A stretch of DNA of 64,000 nucleotides, taken from the NCBI GenBank assembly GCA_023129715.1, contig JAGMBO010000029.1, positions 31,018 through 95,017 on the forward strand. The letters are read 5' to 3'. Positions 18,501 through 27,164 of the stretch are shown here, in pieces. A program made the translations under genes and the position numbers. This stretch comes from Candidatus Eiseniibacteriota bacterium. GTDB taxonomy: Bacteria; Eisenbacteria; RBG-16-71-46; CAIMUX01; WJJG01. The notes beneath the pieces are model-generated. The model did not search any database. It was not told where the DNA came from and was given only the letters and a program-made list of their open reading frames with translations. Position 1 is the first letter of the stretch. Every line of letters begins with the position of its first letter.

Positions 18501-19697
18501 ATGAAGTTCGCATCGGCAGCAATCCGACAACTCGACACCGCCCGGGCAGCGCAGGAGCTGATCGGCGAACTCGAGCGCCAGCTGGGTGGCGGGGACCGTC
18601 CGCCCGATCTCGTGCTCTTCTTCGCCACGCCGCCCCATGCGCAGTCGGCCGGTGTCACGGTGGCCAGTTTCCAGGAAGCCTGGCCCGATGCCGCATTGCT
18701 CGGCACGACGGCGGCTCGGATCCTCCATCCGACCTCCTCGCGGGTCAACCGGCCGACGCTGGCGGCGCTGGCGGCCTGGTTGCCGGATGTCGCCGTCGTC
18801 CCCTTCCGCATGCGTCTCGATGATTTCGAGCGCCCCCCGATCTGCATCGAGAAGTGGCAAGGCCTGCTGGAAGCGACTTCCGATCCAGGTCTGGTGATCG
18901 TGATCGCCGATCCCTTCACGACCCCGACGGCCGAGATTCTCGAGAGCCTCGAGATGGTCGCGCCGGGGATTCCCGCGGTCGGGGCGCTGGCCAGCGGCGC
19001 CAAGCGGCCGGGCGGCCATGTGCTAGCGCTCAACGACACGCTGCATCGCTCGGGCTTGATCGGCGTCTCGCTGGCCGGCAACCTGCGCGCCGACGTGCTC
19101 GTCTCCCAAGGTTACAGGCCGGTCGGGCGCTTCTTCCAGGTGACCCGCGCGGAGGGCAATGTCGTCCTCGAACTGAGCGGCGTGCCCGCGCTCGAGGCGC
19201 TCGAGCAGATGGTCTCGGGTCTCGACCGTGATGAGCAGGTCTTGCTGCGCCGGGGCCTGATGCTCGGCGAGGCGGTCAGCGAGCCGGAAGAGGAACTGGG
19301 CCGCGGCGACTTCCTCATTCGGCCGGTGGTGGGACTGGACCACGAGGAGGGGGCGATCTCGGTGGCCGGCTTGGTCGACGAAGGGTGCCGGATCCGTTTC
19401 CAGGTCTGGGACAACACGCTGGTCGACGATCTCCAGCTCCTGCTCCTCCCGCAGATGGCCGATTCACAGGCCGCGGGCGGTCTGCTCTTCGGCAGCTGGC
19501 CGGGGCGCAAGCCTGCGCCGGGACTGCGCTTCTCGGTTGGCGAGATCCAGAGCACTCTCGGCTATCCTCTTCCCTTGGCGGGCTTCAGAGGATCGGGCGA
19601 GATCGGCCCCCTGCACGGCGCCAATCACCTGCACACCCACACCGCCACCCTGGCACTGATCCGCCCCGCACTGCCTTCCCATGCGGTGGTGAATTAG
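18501..19697 (+). CDS. FIST-domain protein (FIST_N/FIST_C)
   Basis: 398-aa soluble protein with tandem FIST_N (about 1-215) and FIST_C (about 220-370) domains. FIST proteins are predicted small-ligand, probably amino-acid, sensors of signal transduction. Typical blocks are LLGTTAARIL and FLIRPVVGLD...AISVAG. Late family signatures GLLFGSW, FSVGEIQ and a His-rich HGANHLHTHTATLALI end are present. Start ATG 18501 is preceded by ccaggagagcagggg. There is no fused kinase, cyclase or chemotaxis domain and no partner next door, so the output is unknown. Confidence 0.85.
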   Translation: MKFASAAIRQLDTARAAQELIGELERQLGGGDRPPDLVLFFATPPHAQSAGVTVASFQEAWPDAALLGTTAARILHPTSSRVNRPTLAALAAWLPDVAVVPFRMRLDDFERPPICIEKWQGLLEATSDPGLVIVIADPFTTPTAEILESLEMVAPGIPAVGALASGAKRPGGHVLALNDTLHRSGLIGVSLAGNLRADVLVSQGYRPVGRFFQVTRAEGNVVLELSGVPALEALEQMVSGLDRDEQVLLRRGLMLGEAVSEPEEELGRGDFLIRPVVGLDHEEGAISVAGLVDEGCRIRFQVWDNTLVDDLQLLLLPQMADSQAAGGLLFGSWPGRKPAPGLRFSVGEIQSTLGYPLPLAGFRGSGEIGPLHGANHLHTHTATLALIRPALPSHAVVN

Positions 19698-19709
19698 TCT
19701 CCACTCTTC

Positions 19710-21158
19710 TCAGCCGTCGATGACCGCCGGCGGCGGCCCGGTGGTCCCCGCCGTCACGCCCACACCCATCTCCTCCTCGGCGGGCAGCTCGCCCTCCGGC
19801 TCGATCATCTTGCGCTTCCATGTCCCGGCCGCGAACCAGATCCCCGCCGCCACGGCGATCAGGGTATTCGAGAGGAACATCGCCCACCAGATCCCCAGCG
19901 GTCCCATGGCGAGCGCGATCCCCAACAGGTAGGCGGCCGGAATCCGGATCAGCCAGAGACGGCTCAGATTGAGCACCATCACCGGCACCGTGTGGCCCGC
20001 CCCCTGGAAAGCCCCCATCAGCACCATGATAAAGCCGAAGGCAAAAACCGAGTAGGCGGTCACCTGGAAGAGATCCCGGCCGTATTGAACCACCGCGGGG
20101 TCGCTGATGAAGATGCGCGAGATCGGCGCGCCGAAGAAGAACATCAGGGTCGTCAACGGCAGGAGGACCGCTCCGACGATCAACGCGCTGATGCGCACGG
20201 CCCGGTCGGCCCGTTCGGGCTGGTTGGCGCCGAGATTCTGCCCGACCGCCGTTGCGCTGGCCTGGGAGAGGCCGAAGGCAGGGATCATCACCAGGTGGAT
20301 GATGCGATGGCCGATGCCGAAGGCCGCGGTGACCTCCGACCCGAAGGTGTTGACGAGCCCGATCAGCAAGGTGAAGCCGAGTGCGGTGCCGGTCTGGCCG
20401 AGGGACATGGGCACACCGATCCGCAGGATGCGCGCCGCCATCTTCGCATCCCAGCGCAGATCCGAGAGGTGCAGCTTGAAGCCGAGCTCGCCCCGGAAGA
20501 GGCGGTGCAGTCCGAGGATCCCTGCCAGGCCCCGGGCGACAAAGGTCGCCAACGCGGCCCCGACGACCCCCATCGCCGGGAAGGGCCCCCAGCCGAAAAT
20601 GAGCACTGGATCGAGGGCGGCGTTGAGCAGCATCGTCACCATGTTGATGCGTAAGGGACCCTTGGTATCCCCCATGCCGGTCGAGATGCCCTGGTAGACG
20701 AAGAAGATGAACATGAACGGCAGGCCGATCACGATCCAGCGCATGTAGGCGAGTGTTTGCTCGAAGGCATCCGGCGGGGTCTGCAGCGCCAGCAGCAGCG
20801 GCCGCGCAAAAGCCAGCAGCAGGACGGCGAGAATGATGCCGGCGGCGAGGAGCAGGATCAAGGTCTGGCCCCCCGCCCGTCCCATGGCCCGGAACCGTCC
20901 CGCGCCCCGGTATTGCGAGACCAGGGTCGTCCCCCCACTCCCCAACCCCATCGCCAGGGAAAGGGCCAGGAAGAAGACATTCATCGTCACGGTGGGCGCA
21001 ACGAGGGCGGTCTTGCCGAGCTTCCCCAGCCAGAAGGCATCGGCCAGGTTGTAGAGGGTCATCAACAGGAAGGAGAGCATCACCGGCCAGGCAACGGCAA
21101 AGAGCCCCCTGGTGAGGGGCCCTTTGGTCATGTCCCAGCCCTTCTGCGGTGCACTCAT
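19710..21158 (-). CDS. MATE family multidrug/cation antiporter
   Basis: 482-aa inner-membrane exporter with twelve predicted helices in two homologous halves (first half from VAWPVMLSFLLMTLYNLAD, second from GVPMSLGQTGTALGF). The NorM/DinF-like motifs GLGSGGTTLVSQYRGA and FGIGHRI are present. MATE proteins expel drugs or metabolites using Na+ or H+. The start at 21158 is chosen by homology of the N-terminus; an upstream in-frame stretch crosses a minisatellite and is probably not translated. It is convergent with the FIST gene, 12 bp apart, with no clear terminator. Confidence 0.92.
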   Translation of the reverse strand: MSAPQKGWDMTKGPLTRGLFAVAWPVMLSFLLMTLYNLADAFWLGKLGKTALVAPTVTMNVFFLALSLAMGLGSGGTTLVSQYRGAGRFRAMGRAGGQTLILLLAAGIILAVLLLAFARPLLLALQTPPDAFEQTLAYMRWIVIGLPFMFIFFVYQGISTGMGDTKGPLRINMVTMLLNAALDPVLIFGWGPFPAMGVVGAALATFVARGLAGILGLHRLFRGELGFKLHLSDLRWDAKMAARILRIGVPMSLGQTGTALGFTLLIGLVNTFGSEVTAAFGIGHRIIHLVMIPAFGLSQASATAVGQNLGANQPERADRAVRISALIVGAVLLPLTTLMFFFGAPISRIFISDPAVVQYGRDLFQVTAYSVFAFGFIMVLMGAFQGAGHTVPVMVLNLSRLWLIRIPAAYLLGIALAMGPLGIWWAMFLSNTLIAVAAGIWFAAGTWKRKMIEPEGELPAEEEMGVGVTAGTTGPPPAVIDG

Positions 21159-21210
21159 CGCCGTCCCCGGTTCGAAGCGAAGAGCAGCAAGTCTAACACA
21201 GCCGATCCAG

Positions 21211-21302
21211 CCCACCAAACCGCCGAGGTGCACACCCACCAAGCCATCGAGGCGCGCCCACCACGCTACCGAGGTGCGCGCCCACTAAGCCACCGAGGTG
21301 TG
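21211..21302. repeat. ~23-bp minisatellite in MATE leader
   Basis: Four diverged 22-24-bp units (cccaccaagccaccgaggtgcg type) fill the 5' side of the MATE gene, which diverges from sppA. They could affect the transcript leader of the exporter. Confidence 0.85.
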
Positions 21303-21546
21303 CCCACGGAACCACCCGCGGGACTCGGCGGGTGCCGCCCCCCCCTGCGGCGCAACCCGCCCCGGCGCCCCATCGTATGGATCCGTATGGCACGCCTGAG
21401 GAGAGAGGTGGCATTGCATCGCGCCTCTTCCTATGATGCTCCTGTTGCCAGCCGACGCCCCCTTGACGCTGGCAGGCCCGGGTGCCGCCGAAGGAGTGCC
21501 GGGCGGCCCTGGTGTGGCAAGCAGCGGCAAGCAACGGAGGTAGGGA

Positions 21547-23289
21547 ATGAAGTCCTTCTTGAAGATGTTCGTCGCGGTCCTGCTCGTGCAAATCCTGCTG
21601 ATCGCGCTCGTCGTGGGCATCATTGCCGGCAAGATCAAGGACGATGTCGAGGTGCCGCGGGGCGCCGCGCTCGTACAGGTCTTGGATGGCAACATTCCGG
21701 AGGCGCCTGCCGGCGGCGGTCTGCCGATTCCCGGATCCCGGTGCGGCACCAGCCACACGGCGATCCTCGAGAACCTGGAGAAGGCCCGCCACGACGAGCG
21801 GATCAAGGCGGTTGTGCTCAATATCGGCTTTCCCAGCATTGGCTGGGCCAAGCGTAACGAGCTGCGCGAGCGGATCACGCAGCTCCGCGACGCCGGCAAG
21901 CCGGTCTGGGCCTTCACCGAGTACCTCTCCGGCTCCGCTCTTTACCTCGGCAGCGCCTGCGACAGTCTCTTTCTCCTGCCGAGCGGCTACGTCTCTCTGC
22001 ACGGCATGGCCGCCGGCCGGCCGTTTGCTAAGCAGCTGCTCGATGAGATCGGCGTCGAAGAGAACCTCCATCGCATCGAGCACTACAAGGCCGCGGCCGA
22101 GATGATCCAACGCGAATCGATGAGCCCGACCGCCAAGGCCAATATCGAGTGGGTCCTCGATGCCATCTACCCGGAATTCGTCAGCACGATCGAGCGTGAG
22201 CGCGGGATCGATTCCGGGACGCTGGAATCAGCAGTCTTCAGCGAGGGCACGCTCGTCCCGCAGGAGGCCCTCGAGTTGGGCCTGGTCGACCGGCTGCTCT
22301 ATTGGGATGAGGTGCAGGAACGGCTGCTCGACGTTCCCGGAATCGAGCGCGACGAGGACGTCGAAGAAGAGGCCTGGGGCCCGCAGCCTCGAACGATTTC
22401 CGGTAGCGACTACGCCGAAGTCACGCGCAAGGATGCCGGGATCAAGTCGAAGCATACGATCGCCGTTGTTCACGCCACCGGGATGATCGCCGGTGAGGAG
22501 AGCGGATATAGCTTCCCCTTCGGCGCCACGATGGGCTCGGGAACGATGACGGAGGCTTTCCGCCAGGCAGCCGAAAACGAGGATGTCGCTGGGATCATCT
22601 ATCGGATCGACAGCGGGGGCGGCGAGAGCAGCACGTCATGGAAGATCCAACGCGCCGCGCTGCGTGCCGCCGAGGCGAAGCCGATGGTCGTCTCGATGGT
22701 CGACGTGGCTGGGTCGGGAGGCTACTTGATCTGCTACCCGCTCAAACCGATGATCGCCAATCCCTTGAGTATCGTCGGTTCGATCGGCTCGATCTCGGGC
22801 AAGTTCAACATCCACGGTCTCTACGACAAGCTCGGCATCACCTGGGACTTCGTCACGCGCGGACCGAATGCCCTCATCGAGTCCGACTACTTCGACTACA
22901 CACCTGAGCAATGGGAGTCGTTCAAGGAACGGCACTGGCGCGATTACTACTACTGGGTCGACGACATCGCCCGCTTCCGCAACATGACTTCGGCGGAGGT
23001 CGACAGCGTCGGGCGCGGCCGCGTGTTTACCGGCGAGCAGGCTCTCGAGCGCGGCCTGATCGATGAGGTCGGCGGATTCGATCTCGCCCTGCGTCTGGTC
23101 AAGGAGAAGGCCGGCATTCCCGCCGACGAGGAGGTCGAGTTCATCCACTATCCCCAGGAGAAGGGTTTCCTGGAGAAGCTGATGAGCGGGAACTTCGGGG
23201 CCGCGGTCCAGATGGTCATCGACGACATTCTGCGCCCGTGGCGGCGTCCCCATCAGACCTGGGCGGTGGACTGGAATCGATATCACTAA
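21547..23289 (+). CDS. sppA: Signal peptide peptidase SppA, 67K type
   Basis: 580-aa membrane serine protease that cleaves leftover signal peptides. One N-terminal membrane helix (about 5-30) is followed by two tandem SppA domains, the long two-domain form of E. coli SppA. The Ser-Lys dyad is split as in E. coli: Lys181 (EHYKAAAEM) in the first half and Ser390 (VAGSGGYL) in the second. RBS ggaggtaggga precedes the ATG. The gene stands alone between the divergent MATE gene and a convergent radical SAM gene. Confidence 0.95.
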   Translation: MKSFLKMFVAVLLVQILLIALVVGIIAGKIKDDVEVPRGAALVQVLDGNIPEAPAGGGLPIPGSRCGTSHTAILENLEKARHDERIKAVVLNIGFPSIGWAKRNELRERITQLRDAGKPVWAFTEYLSGSALYLGSACDSLFLLPSGYVSLHGMAAGRPFAKQLLDEIGVEENLHRIEHYKAAAEMIQRESMSPTAKANIEWVLDAIYPEFVSTIERERGIDSGTLESAVFSEGTLVPQEALELGLVDRLLYWDEVQERLLDVPGIERDEDVEEEAWGPQPRTISGSDYAEVTRKDAGIKSKHTIAVVHATGMIAGEESGYSFPFGATMGSGTMTEAFRQAAENEDVAGIIYRIDSGGGESSTSWKIQRAALRAAEAKPMVVSMVDVAGSGGYLICYPLKPMIANPLSIVGSIGSISGKFNIHGLYDKLGITWDFVTRGPNALIESDYFDYTPEQWESFKERHWRDYYYWVDDIARFRNMTSAEVDSVGRGRVFTGEQALERGLIDEVGGFDLALRLVKEKAGIPADEEVEFIHYPQEKGFLEKLMSGNFGAAVQMVIDDILRPWRRPHQTWAVDWNRYH

Positions 23290-23350
23290 CCCCAACCGGA
23301 ATCGATCAGCGAATCTTCAGGTCGCCGGGGCCAGGCAATGGCGCCGGCGA

Positions 23351-24370
23351 TCACGCGAATACACCGGCGATCTTCGCGCCGCACTGCGTACAACGCCCCG
23401 CCTGCAGCGCGAGCGTCTCGGCCGCGTGCCAGCCGCGGGTGATCAGCTTCTGCGCGCACTCGGGGCAGTAGGTGTGGAGGCCGTCAGCTCCGGCCACGTT
23501 GCCCACATAGACATAGCGCAGGCCCTTGGCCCGGGCGAGATCGCGGGCGCGGGCCAGCGTCTCCGGCGGCGTCGGCGGCCGGTCGCGCAGCTTGAAATCG
23601 GGATGGAAGGCGGTGAAGTGGACCGGGACCTCGGTGCCGAGGTGGGCGGTGATCCAGTCGCATTCGGCCGCGAGCATCTCATCGTCGTCGTTGAGTCCCG
23701 GAATGAGGAGCGTGGTCACCTCGAGCCAGATCTCCGTCTCCCGCCGGATCCAGACGAGCGTATCCAGCACCGGTTGTAGGCTCCCGCCCGTCAGGTCGCG
23801 GTAGAAGTCCTCGCTGAAACCCTTCAGATCGATATTGGCCGCATCGAGCTCCGCGAAGACCTCCCGGCGCGCCTGCGGAGTGATGTAGCCGTTGCTCACC
23901 GCCACGTTGCGCAGGCCGGCGCTGCGGGCCGCCCGGGCGGTGTCGATCAAGTACTCACTGAAAACCGTCGGTTCGTTGTACGTGTAGGCGATCGAGGGAA
24001 CCGCCTCTTGCTTGGCCAGGGCGACGATCTCCTCGGGCGTGCTGTGCCGCGCACGCATCTCGACCGCCTCGGGATGACTGTGGGGCCAGTTCTGGCAGAA
24101 GCGGCATCTAAGCGTGCAGCCGAGGGTGCCGAAGCTCAGCACGCGGGTGCCGGGCAGGAAATGGAAGAGGGGTTTCTTCTCGATCGGGTCGACGGCGAAG
24201 CCGGTCGGCTGCCCATAGCTCAGTGAATGCAGCTGCCCGCCGCTGTTGCGGCGCACACAGCAGGAGCCCGCCTGCCCTTCGCCGATCAGGCAAGCCCGGG
24301 GACAGAGCTCGCATCGCAGGCGCTCCCCCTCGGCATGCCACCAGCGGGCGACCACCGGATCCGGGCTCAT
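23351..24370 (-). CDS. amrS: AmmeMemoRadiSam system radical SAM enzyme
   Basis: 339-aa radical SAM enzyme related to pyruvate formate-lyase activators. The cluster motif CxxxCxxC is Cys85, Cys89, Cys92 (GCTLRCRFC). An extra N-terminal Cys set (20, 23, 27, 37, 38) and a C-terminal zinc-ribbon-like CPEC/CTQC pair are typical of AmmeMemoRadiSam members, which normally occur with Memo and AMMECR1 proteins. Those partners are not in this window. RBS aggaggacgaagag precedes ATG. Its substrate is not established from the sequence. Confidence 0.88.
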   Translation of the reverse strand: MSPDPVVARWWHAEGERLRCELCPRACLIGEGQAGSCCVRRNSGGQLHSLSYGQPTGFAVDPIEKKPLFHFLPGTRVLSFGTLGCTLRCRFCQNWPHSHPEAVEMRARHSTPEEIVALAKQEAVPSIAYTYNEPTVFSEYLIDTARAARSAGLRNVAVSNGYITPQARREVFAELDAANIDLKGFSEDFYRDLTGGSLQPVLDTLVWIRRETEIWLEVTTLLIPGLNDDDEMLAAECDWITAHLGTEVPVHFTAFHPDFKLRDRPPTPPETLARARDLARAKGLRYVYVGNVAGADGLHTYCPECAQKLITRGWHAAETLALQAGRCTQCGAKIAGVFA

Positions 24371-24434
24371 CTCTTCGTCCTCCTATGATTGGGGCGCGCT
24401 TGATTCGGGCAGGCTGCCGATTAGGCTTTTCTCC

Positions 24435-24764
24435 TTATGGGGCGAACATCTCCCCCAGAACGGAAAGCACAGAAGTCTCCGTCTTCTTGCTGATGCGACC
24501 GAGCTTTCGGACAAGCCTTGCCTTGTCGACCGTTCGAATCTGCTCCAGGACAACCTGGCCCTGCCTCCCCTGGAAGCGGCAGGGGGCTCGACTTGGATAC
24601 GGACGACCCTTGGTCGTCATGGGAACCACCACAACCGTCCGGATGTGGTGGTTCATCTCGTCGGGAGATATGACCAAGCAGGGCCGAGTCTTCTTGATCG
24701 CACTGCCAAGCGCGGGGTCGAGGGAGACGAGGTGGACCTCGAAACGATTGACTACCACTCCCAT
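24435..24764 (-). CDS. mazF: MazF/PemK-type endoribonuclease toxin
   Basis: 109-aa toxin of a type II toxin-antitoxin pair; MazF proteins cut mRNA at short sequence motifs. The fold signature is clear: N-terminal beta strand with KKTRPCLVISPDE, VVVVPMTTK, then VVLEQIRTVDKARL and the closing helix. Arg and Ser/Thr residues of the catalytic pocket (TRPCLV, PMTT) are kept. It overlaps the antitoxin gene by 13 bp and is co-transcribed with it. It opens the AT-richer accessory island. Confidence 0.92.
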   Translation of the reverse strand: MGVVVNRFEVHLVSLDPALGSAIKKTRPCLVISPDEMNHHIRTVVVVPMTTKGRPYPSRAPCRFQGRQGQVVLEQIRTVDKARLVRKLGRISKKTETSVLSVLGEMFAP

Positions 24765-25006
24765 TCCTCCTGATCCCAGGACGTCGGAGCAGGTTCATGA
24801 TCATCGACCCAGCGATCGTCCCCAGCCTTGGCCATCTCCTTGAACGCCTCCGCCCAGCCCTCACGCGGCTGAGAGGCAGGTCCAATCACCAATCGATTGT
24901 CTTCGACGCTGATCTCAACCTCGTCTCCCAAACCGGTTTGTTCGATCAGGGGCTTGGGAATTCGGATTCCCCGGGAATTGCCGATGCGAACGATGCGGGA
25001 TCTCAT
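24752..25006 (-). CDS. mazE: MazE/AbrB-type antitoxin
   Basis: 84-aa antitoxin. Residues 1-45 form a SpoVT/AbrB DNA-binding domain (IVRIGNSRGIRIPKPL, VEISVEDNRLVIGP). The acidic, Trp-rich tail (DDHEPAPTSWDQEEWEW) is the part expected to block MazF. RBS caggaggtgg precedes the ATG. The near-perfect palindrome immediately upstream is the likely autoregulatory operator. Confidence 0.93.
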   Translation of the reverse strand: MRSRIVRIGNSRGIRIPKPLIEQTGLGDEVEISVEDNRLVIGPASQPREGWAEAFKEMAKAGDDRWVDDHEPAPTSWDQEEWEW

Positions 25007-25021
25007 GTCTGGCCACCTCCT

Positions 25022-25048
25022 GGCAGTGATTACATTGTAGTCACTGCC
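25022..25048 (-). promoter_or_regulatory. mazEF operator palindrome and promoter
   Basis: A 27-bp palindrome in which 12 of 13 base pairs match (ggcagtga...tcactgcc with central taca/tgta). On the minus strand it contains TACAAT as a -10, with TTGACG upstream at a longer than usual spacing of about 20 bp. It lies 16 bp before mazE, the expected place for MazE or MazEF binding. Confidence 0.75.
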
Positions 25049-25103
25049 GAGCCCCCCCCGTCAAGGCAGGATTCCGAGCTTGGGTGGCGGTCTCTCTAGA
25101 AGC

Positions 25104-25592
25104 CTAACAAGCATCATCGGCGGGCGAGAGCGCGCCCGCTGCAGGCGCTTGTTCGGAGTCTTCCTTCTTCAGTCTTTCGTTCAGTTCCCAAAGAGCATTC
25201 CGATTGCTGTCCCACTTGAGCAATCTGAAGGCCTGTTCATAAGGAACCCACCGTACTTCCGTGTGCTCGTCCGACAGGGCGATGACGGAATCAGTAACAT
25301 GGATTGCGAAGCAATACTCCGGAATCACATACAATTCCTGATCCCACGAGGCCGCAGCGGCAAAGCCCTCCTTCGGAACTGTGGCCATGGAGTCCAGCAG
25401 AATTGGTTCTCCGGTGATTCCGATTTCCTCCCGAGTTTCGCGCTTGGCTGCTTGGACCGGAGATTCCTCATCCTCTCCACCGCCAGCTACGAATTGCCAG
25501 TATCTGGCATCAGCTCGCTTGAGCAGCGCGAATTCGGGTCCTGCCGCCCTACGACGGAATGGGATGACCAGAATCTGGAATGGTGCTCTCAT
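25104..25592 (-). CDS. Nudix hydrolase (NudB/MutT-like)
   Basis: 162-aa pyrophosphohydrolase. The Nudix box GX5EX7REUXEEXGU is complete (from GGGEDEE to RETREEIGI). The layout (PFQILVIPFRR at the start, FALLKRADARYWQFVAGG before the box) resembles dihydroneopterin triphosphate/dATP pyrophosphatases; substrate not provable. ATG 25592 is preferred over GTG 25613. It follows the XRE cassette on the same strand and may belong to its transcript. Confidence 0.88.
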   Translation of the reverse strand: MRAPFQILVIPFRRRAAGPEFALLKRADARYWQFVAGGGEDEESPVQAAKRETREEIGITGEPILLDSMATVPKEGFAAAASWDQELYVIPEYCFAIHVTDSVIALSDEHTEVRWVPYEQAFRLLKWDSNRNALWELNERLKKEDSEQAPAAGALSPADDAC

Positions 25593-25699
25593 TTCCTCTT
25601 GCTCCGAACGCACGGCTCAGCGGTGAGCGAAGCGAATCCGCTGCAGCCGATGGTTATGCCGGCTGTTCTGGCCGTCGTCATCCGCCACCATCTGTGGGT

Positions 25700-26113
25700 T
25701 CAAATGTCATGGATTCCAAGCCGCTCAGCCAGTTCGGCATTCGCGGCCACCCACCGGCGAACCCAGCGCTTCAGGCCGAGGAATTCAACGAAGGCCTTCA
25801 GGTAGTCCGGCTTGAGTTCGCGCATTGAGGGTTTCTCAATGGCCTTGATTCGATACTGGGGCACACGCAGCTGCGCGGCAACGTCCTTTATGGACAAGGC
25901 TCGTTTCTCACGAGCCTCTTTGCACTTGGCTGAAAGCGCCATCATTCTGATGCTGGTCTCGGGGTCATGGCCGCTCGAATCGATGCCCGGGAATGACTGG
26001 GCGAGAAAGCCGCGCAGCTGCTTGGCCAAGGTGCGCACTTGCGAATCCGTTAGAATGGTTGTTTCCGTGACAGCCCTTTTCACTCGCGTCTCCTTGATGG
26101 CTGCAGGCCTCAA
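25700..26113 (-). CDS. XRE-family helix-turn-helix protein
   Basis: 137 aa. The Cro/C1-type HTH lies at about residues 62-115 (CKEAREKRALSIKDVAAQLRVPQ, in two parts around SIKDVAAQL). The start is TTG 26113, whose TTGA overlaps the stop of the preceding small gene; the alternative start is ATG near 25945, which would leave only the HTH part. The tail WVAANAELAERLG is typical of small regulators in this cassette type. It probably regulates its own operon. Confidence 0.72.
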   Translation of the reverse strand: MRPAAIKETRVKRAVTETTILTDSQVRTLAKQLRGFLAQSFPGIDSSGHDPETSIRMMALSAKCKEAREKRALSIKDVAAQLRVPQYRIKAIEKPSMRELKPDYLKAFVEFLGLKRWVRRWVAANAELAERLGIHDI

Positions 26114-26424
26114 TCTGACGGTGTGTTCTTGGCTCTCTTCCTTTCCGTCTTCCTTTGCGCCTGGCTGCCGGCCAATTCCTCGATGGAAACGGTGTTTTCT
26201 GGAGCCTCTCTCGCGAAGCGGTCACGGTACAGAGTCTGGATAAACTCTGGCAACGGCCTTTTCCAGGGTTCTTGATCGTGATTGGCGATGCTACCGAGTC
26301 TCTTGGGGTTCAGACCAAGTTCTCGTGCCATTTGGACATGAACATGCGAAAGGCGATACCGCTTCCGCGCCTCGATTCATAGGCCCAGCTTGCCGGAAAT
26401 GCGTTTCGGTTTGCATCGTGTCAT
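26110..26424 (-). pseudogene. Small conserved protein, N-terminus broken by UGA
   Basis: From ATG 26424 the frame reads MTRCKPKRISGKLGL, then TGA (26377-26379), then IEARKRYRLSHVHVQ and MARELGLNPKRLGSIANHD, ending at 26110. I recall intact relatives with ARKRYRLSHAQVQMARELGMNPKK and NHxQEPWK, so the UGA interrupts the family domain. CGA-to-TGA mutation is the simplest reading (homologues seem to have Arg there). The 73-codon part from ATG 26331 could still be made. Function unknown; it is regularly seen beside HTH genes. Confidence 0.6.
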
Positions 26425-26486
26425 GAGATGCCTTTCTCAGCCGGTATAGCGTACGCCTCAGCAAGCACGTTGCAGGCGATGGTCAT
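26421..26486 (-). CDS. 21-codon ORF linking two cassette genes
   Basis: MTIACNVLAEAYAIPAEKG and two more residues. It overlaps both neighbours by ATGA, so ribosomes leaving the gene at 26483 could restart here and again at 26424. It may be a coupling ORF or a remnant of a longer N-terminus; no function can be given. Confidence 0.3.
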   Translation of the reverse strand: MTIACNVLAEAYAIPAEKGIS

Positions 26487-26794
26487 GATTCTCTCTGATT
26501 CCATTTTGTGGCTTGCCAGTTGCGAATGATCCCGTTGTGTCCGCAGATGGGACAATGCCAGATGATTTCATCGGCTTCTGATTCTAGACGAGATAGAATT
26601 GATCCGGTGCATTCCTCTCATCGGCATCGCAGACCAATTTCGTCAAAGTCTGAGGATCCCGTCTTGGTGGTGGCATCGATTATGAGGACCAAGAAAGACG
26701 CAAGGCTGGCGGCAGGTTGCGGCAAATCGGCGGGCATCTCACCCGCCTCGTCAAGAAAGTGAGTGATGTCCGTTATGTACGTTCCTGTTCTCAT
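26483..26794 (-). pseudogene. Conserved zinc-ribbon-like protein interrupted by UGA
   Basis: From ATG 26794 (RBS aaggaagg) the frame reads MRTGTYITDITHFLDEAGE and on to GLRCR, then TGA at 26618-26620, then in the same frame EECTGSILSRLESEADEII and WHCPICGHNGIIRNWQ to the stop. Both halves together form one recognisable family with paired cysteines (RC...C, CPIC). The stop follows CGA and probably arose from another CGA. No SECIS-like hairpin follows it. 103 sense codons; function unknown. Confidence 0.65.
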
Positions 26795-27086
26795 CCATTC
26801 CTTCCTTAAGTCATAACGTAGAGGATCGTATCTGGATTGCTCACGCCTGGGCATCATGGTTTGGGCTGGCGGCTGGACGTGAGCAGTCCAGATATGATCA
26901 GTTGAACTGAGCCGATTCGCATCCCCTATGGGGATTCTTTCCGATGTTGGGGGCCTTGGGCAAGCGAAGTCTGAGGTGAAGTGCCGCTGGAGGGCGGGAA
27001 GGGCCCGAGAGGGAGCGTGGTTGCCTTGCCTTGGCATGGATCGATTGCCAGCGGACGGGATGGCTGCGGAGTTCGGGGCGGGGCTG
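26795..27086. other. Gap between broken cassette and IS91-like element
   Basis: No convincing gene or promoter. It probably contains one end of the IS91-like element, whose exact border I cannot place. Confidence 0.4.
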
Positions 27087-27164
27087 GGATGTCGTCATCC
27101 CCGTGGATCCTGCTGGGATCGCCCGGTTCGGGGGCTGTGGTTCCGGTCGCGGTGTCGGATTCGA

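Noticed and set aside
26377..26620. Selenocysteine at the two UGA codons of the XRE cassette
   Set aside because: No bulged-U/GGU hairpin follows, the residues are not redox positions, and CGA-to-TGA explains both.
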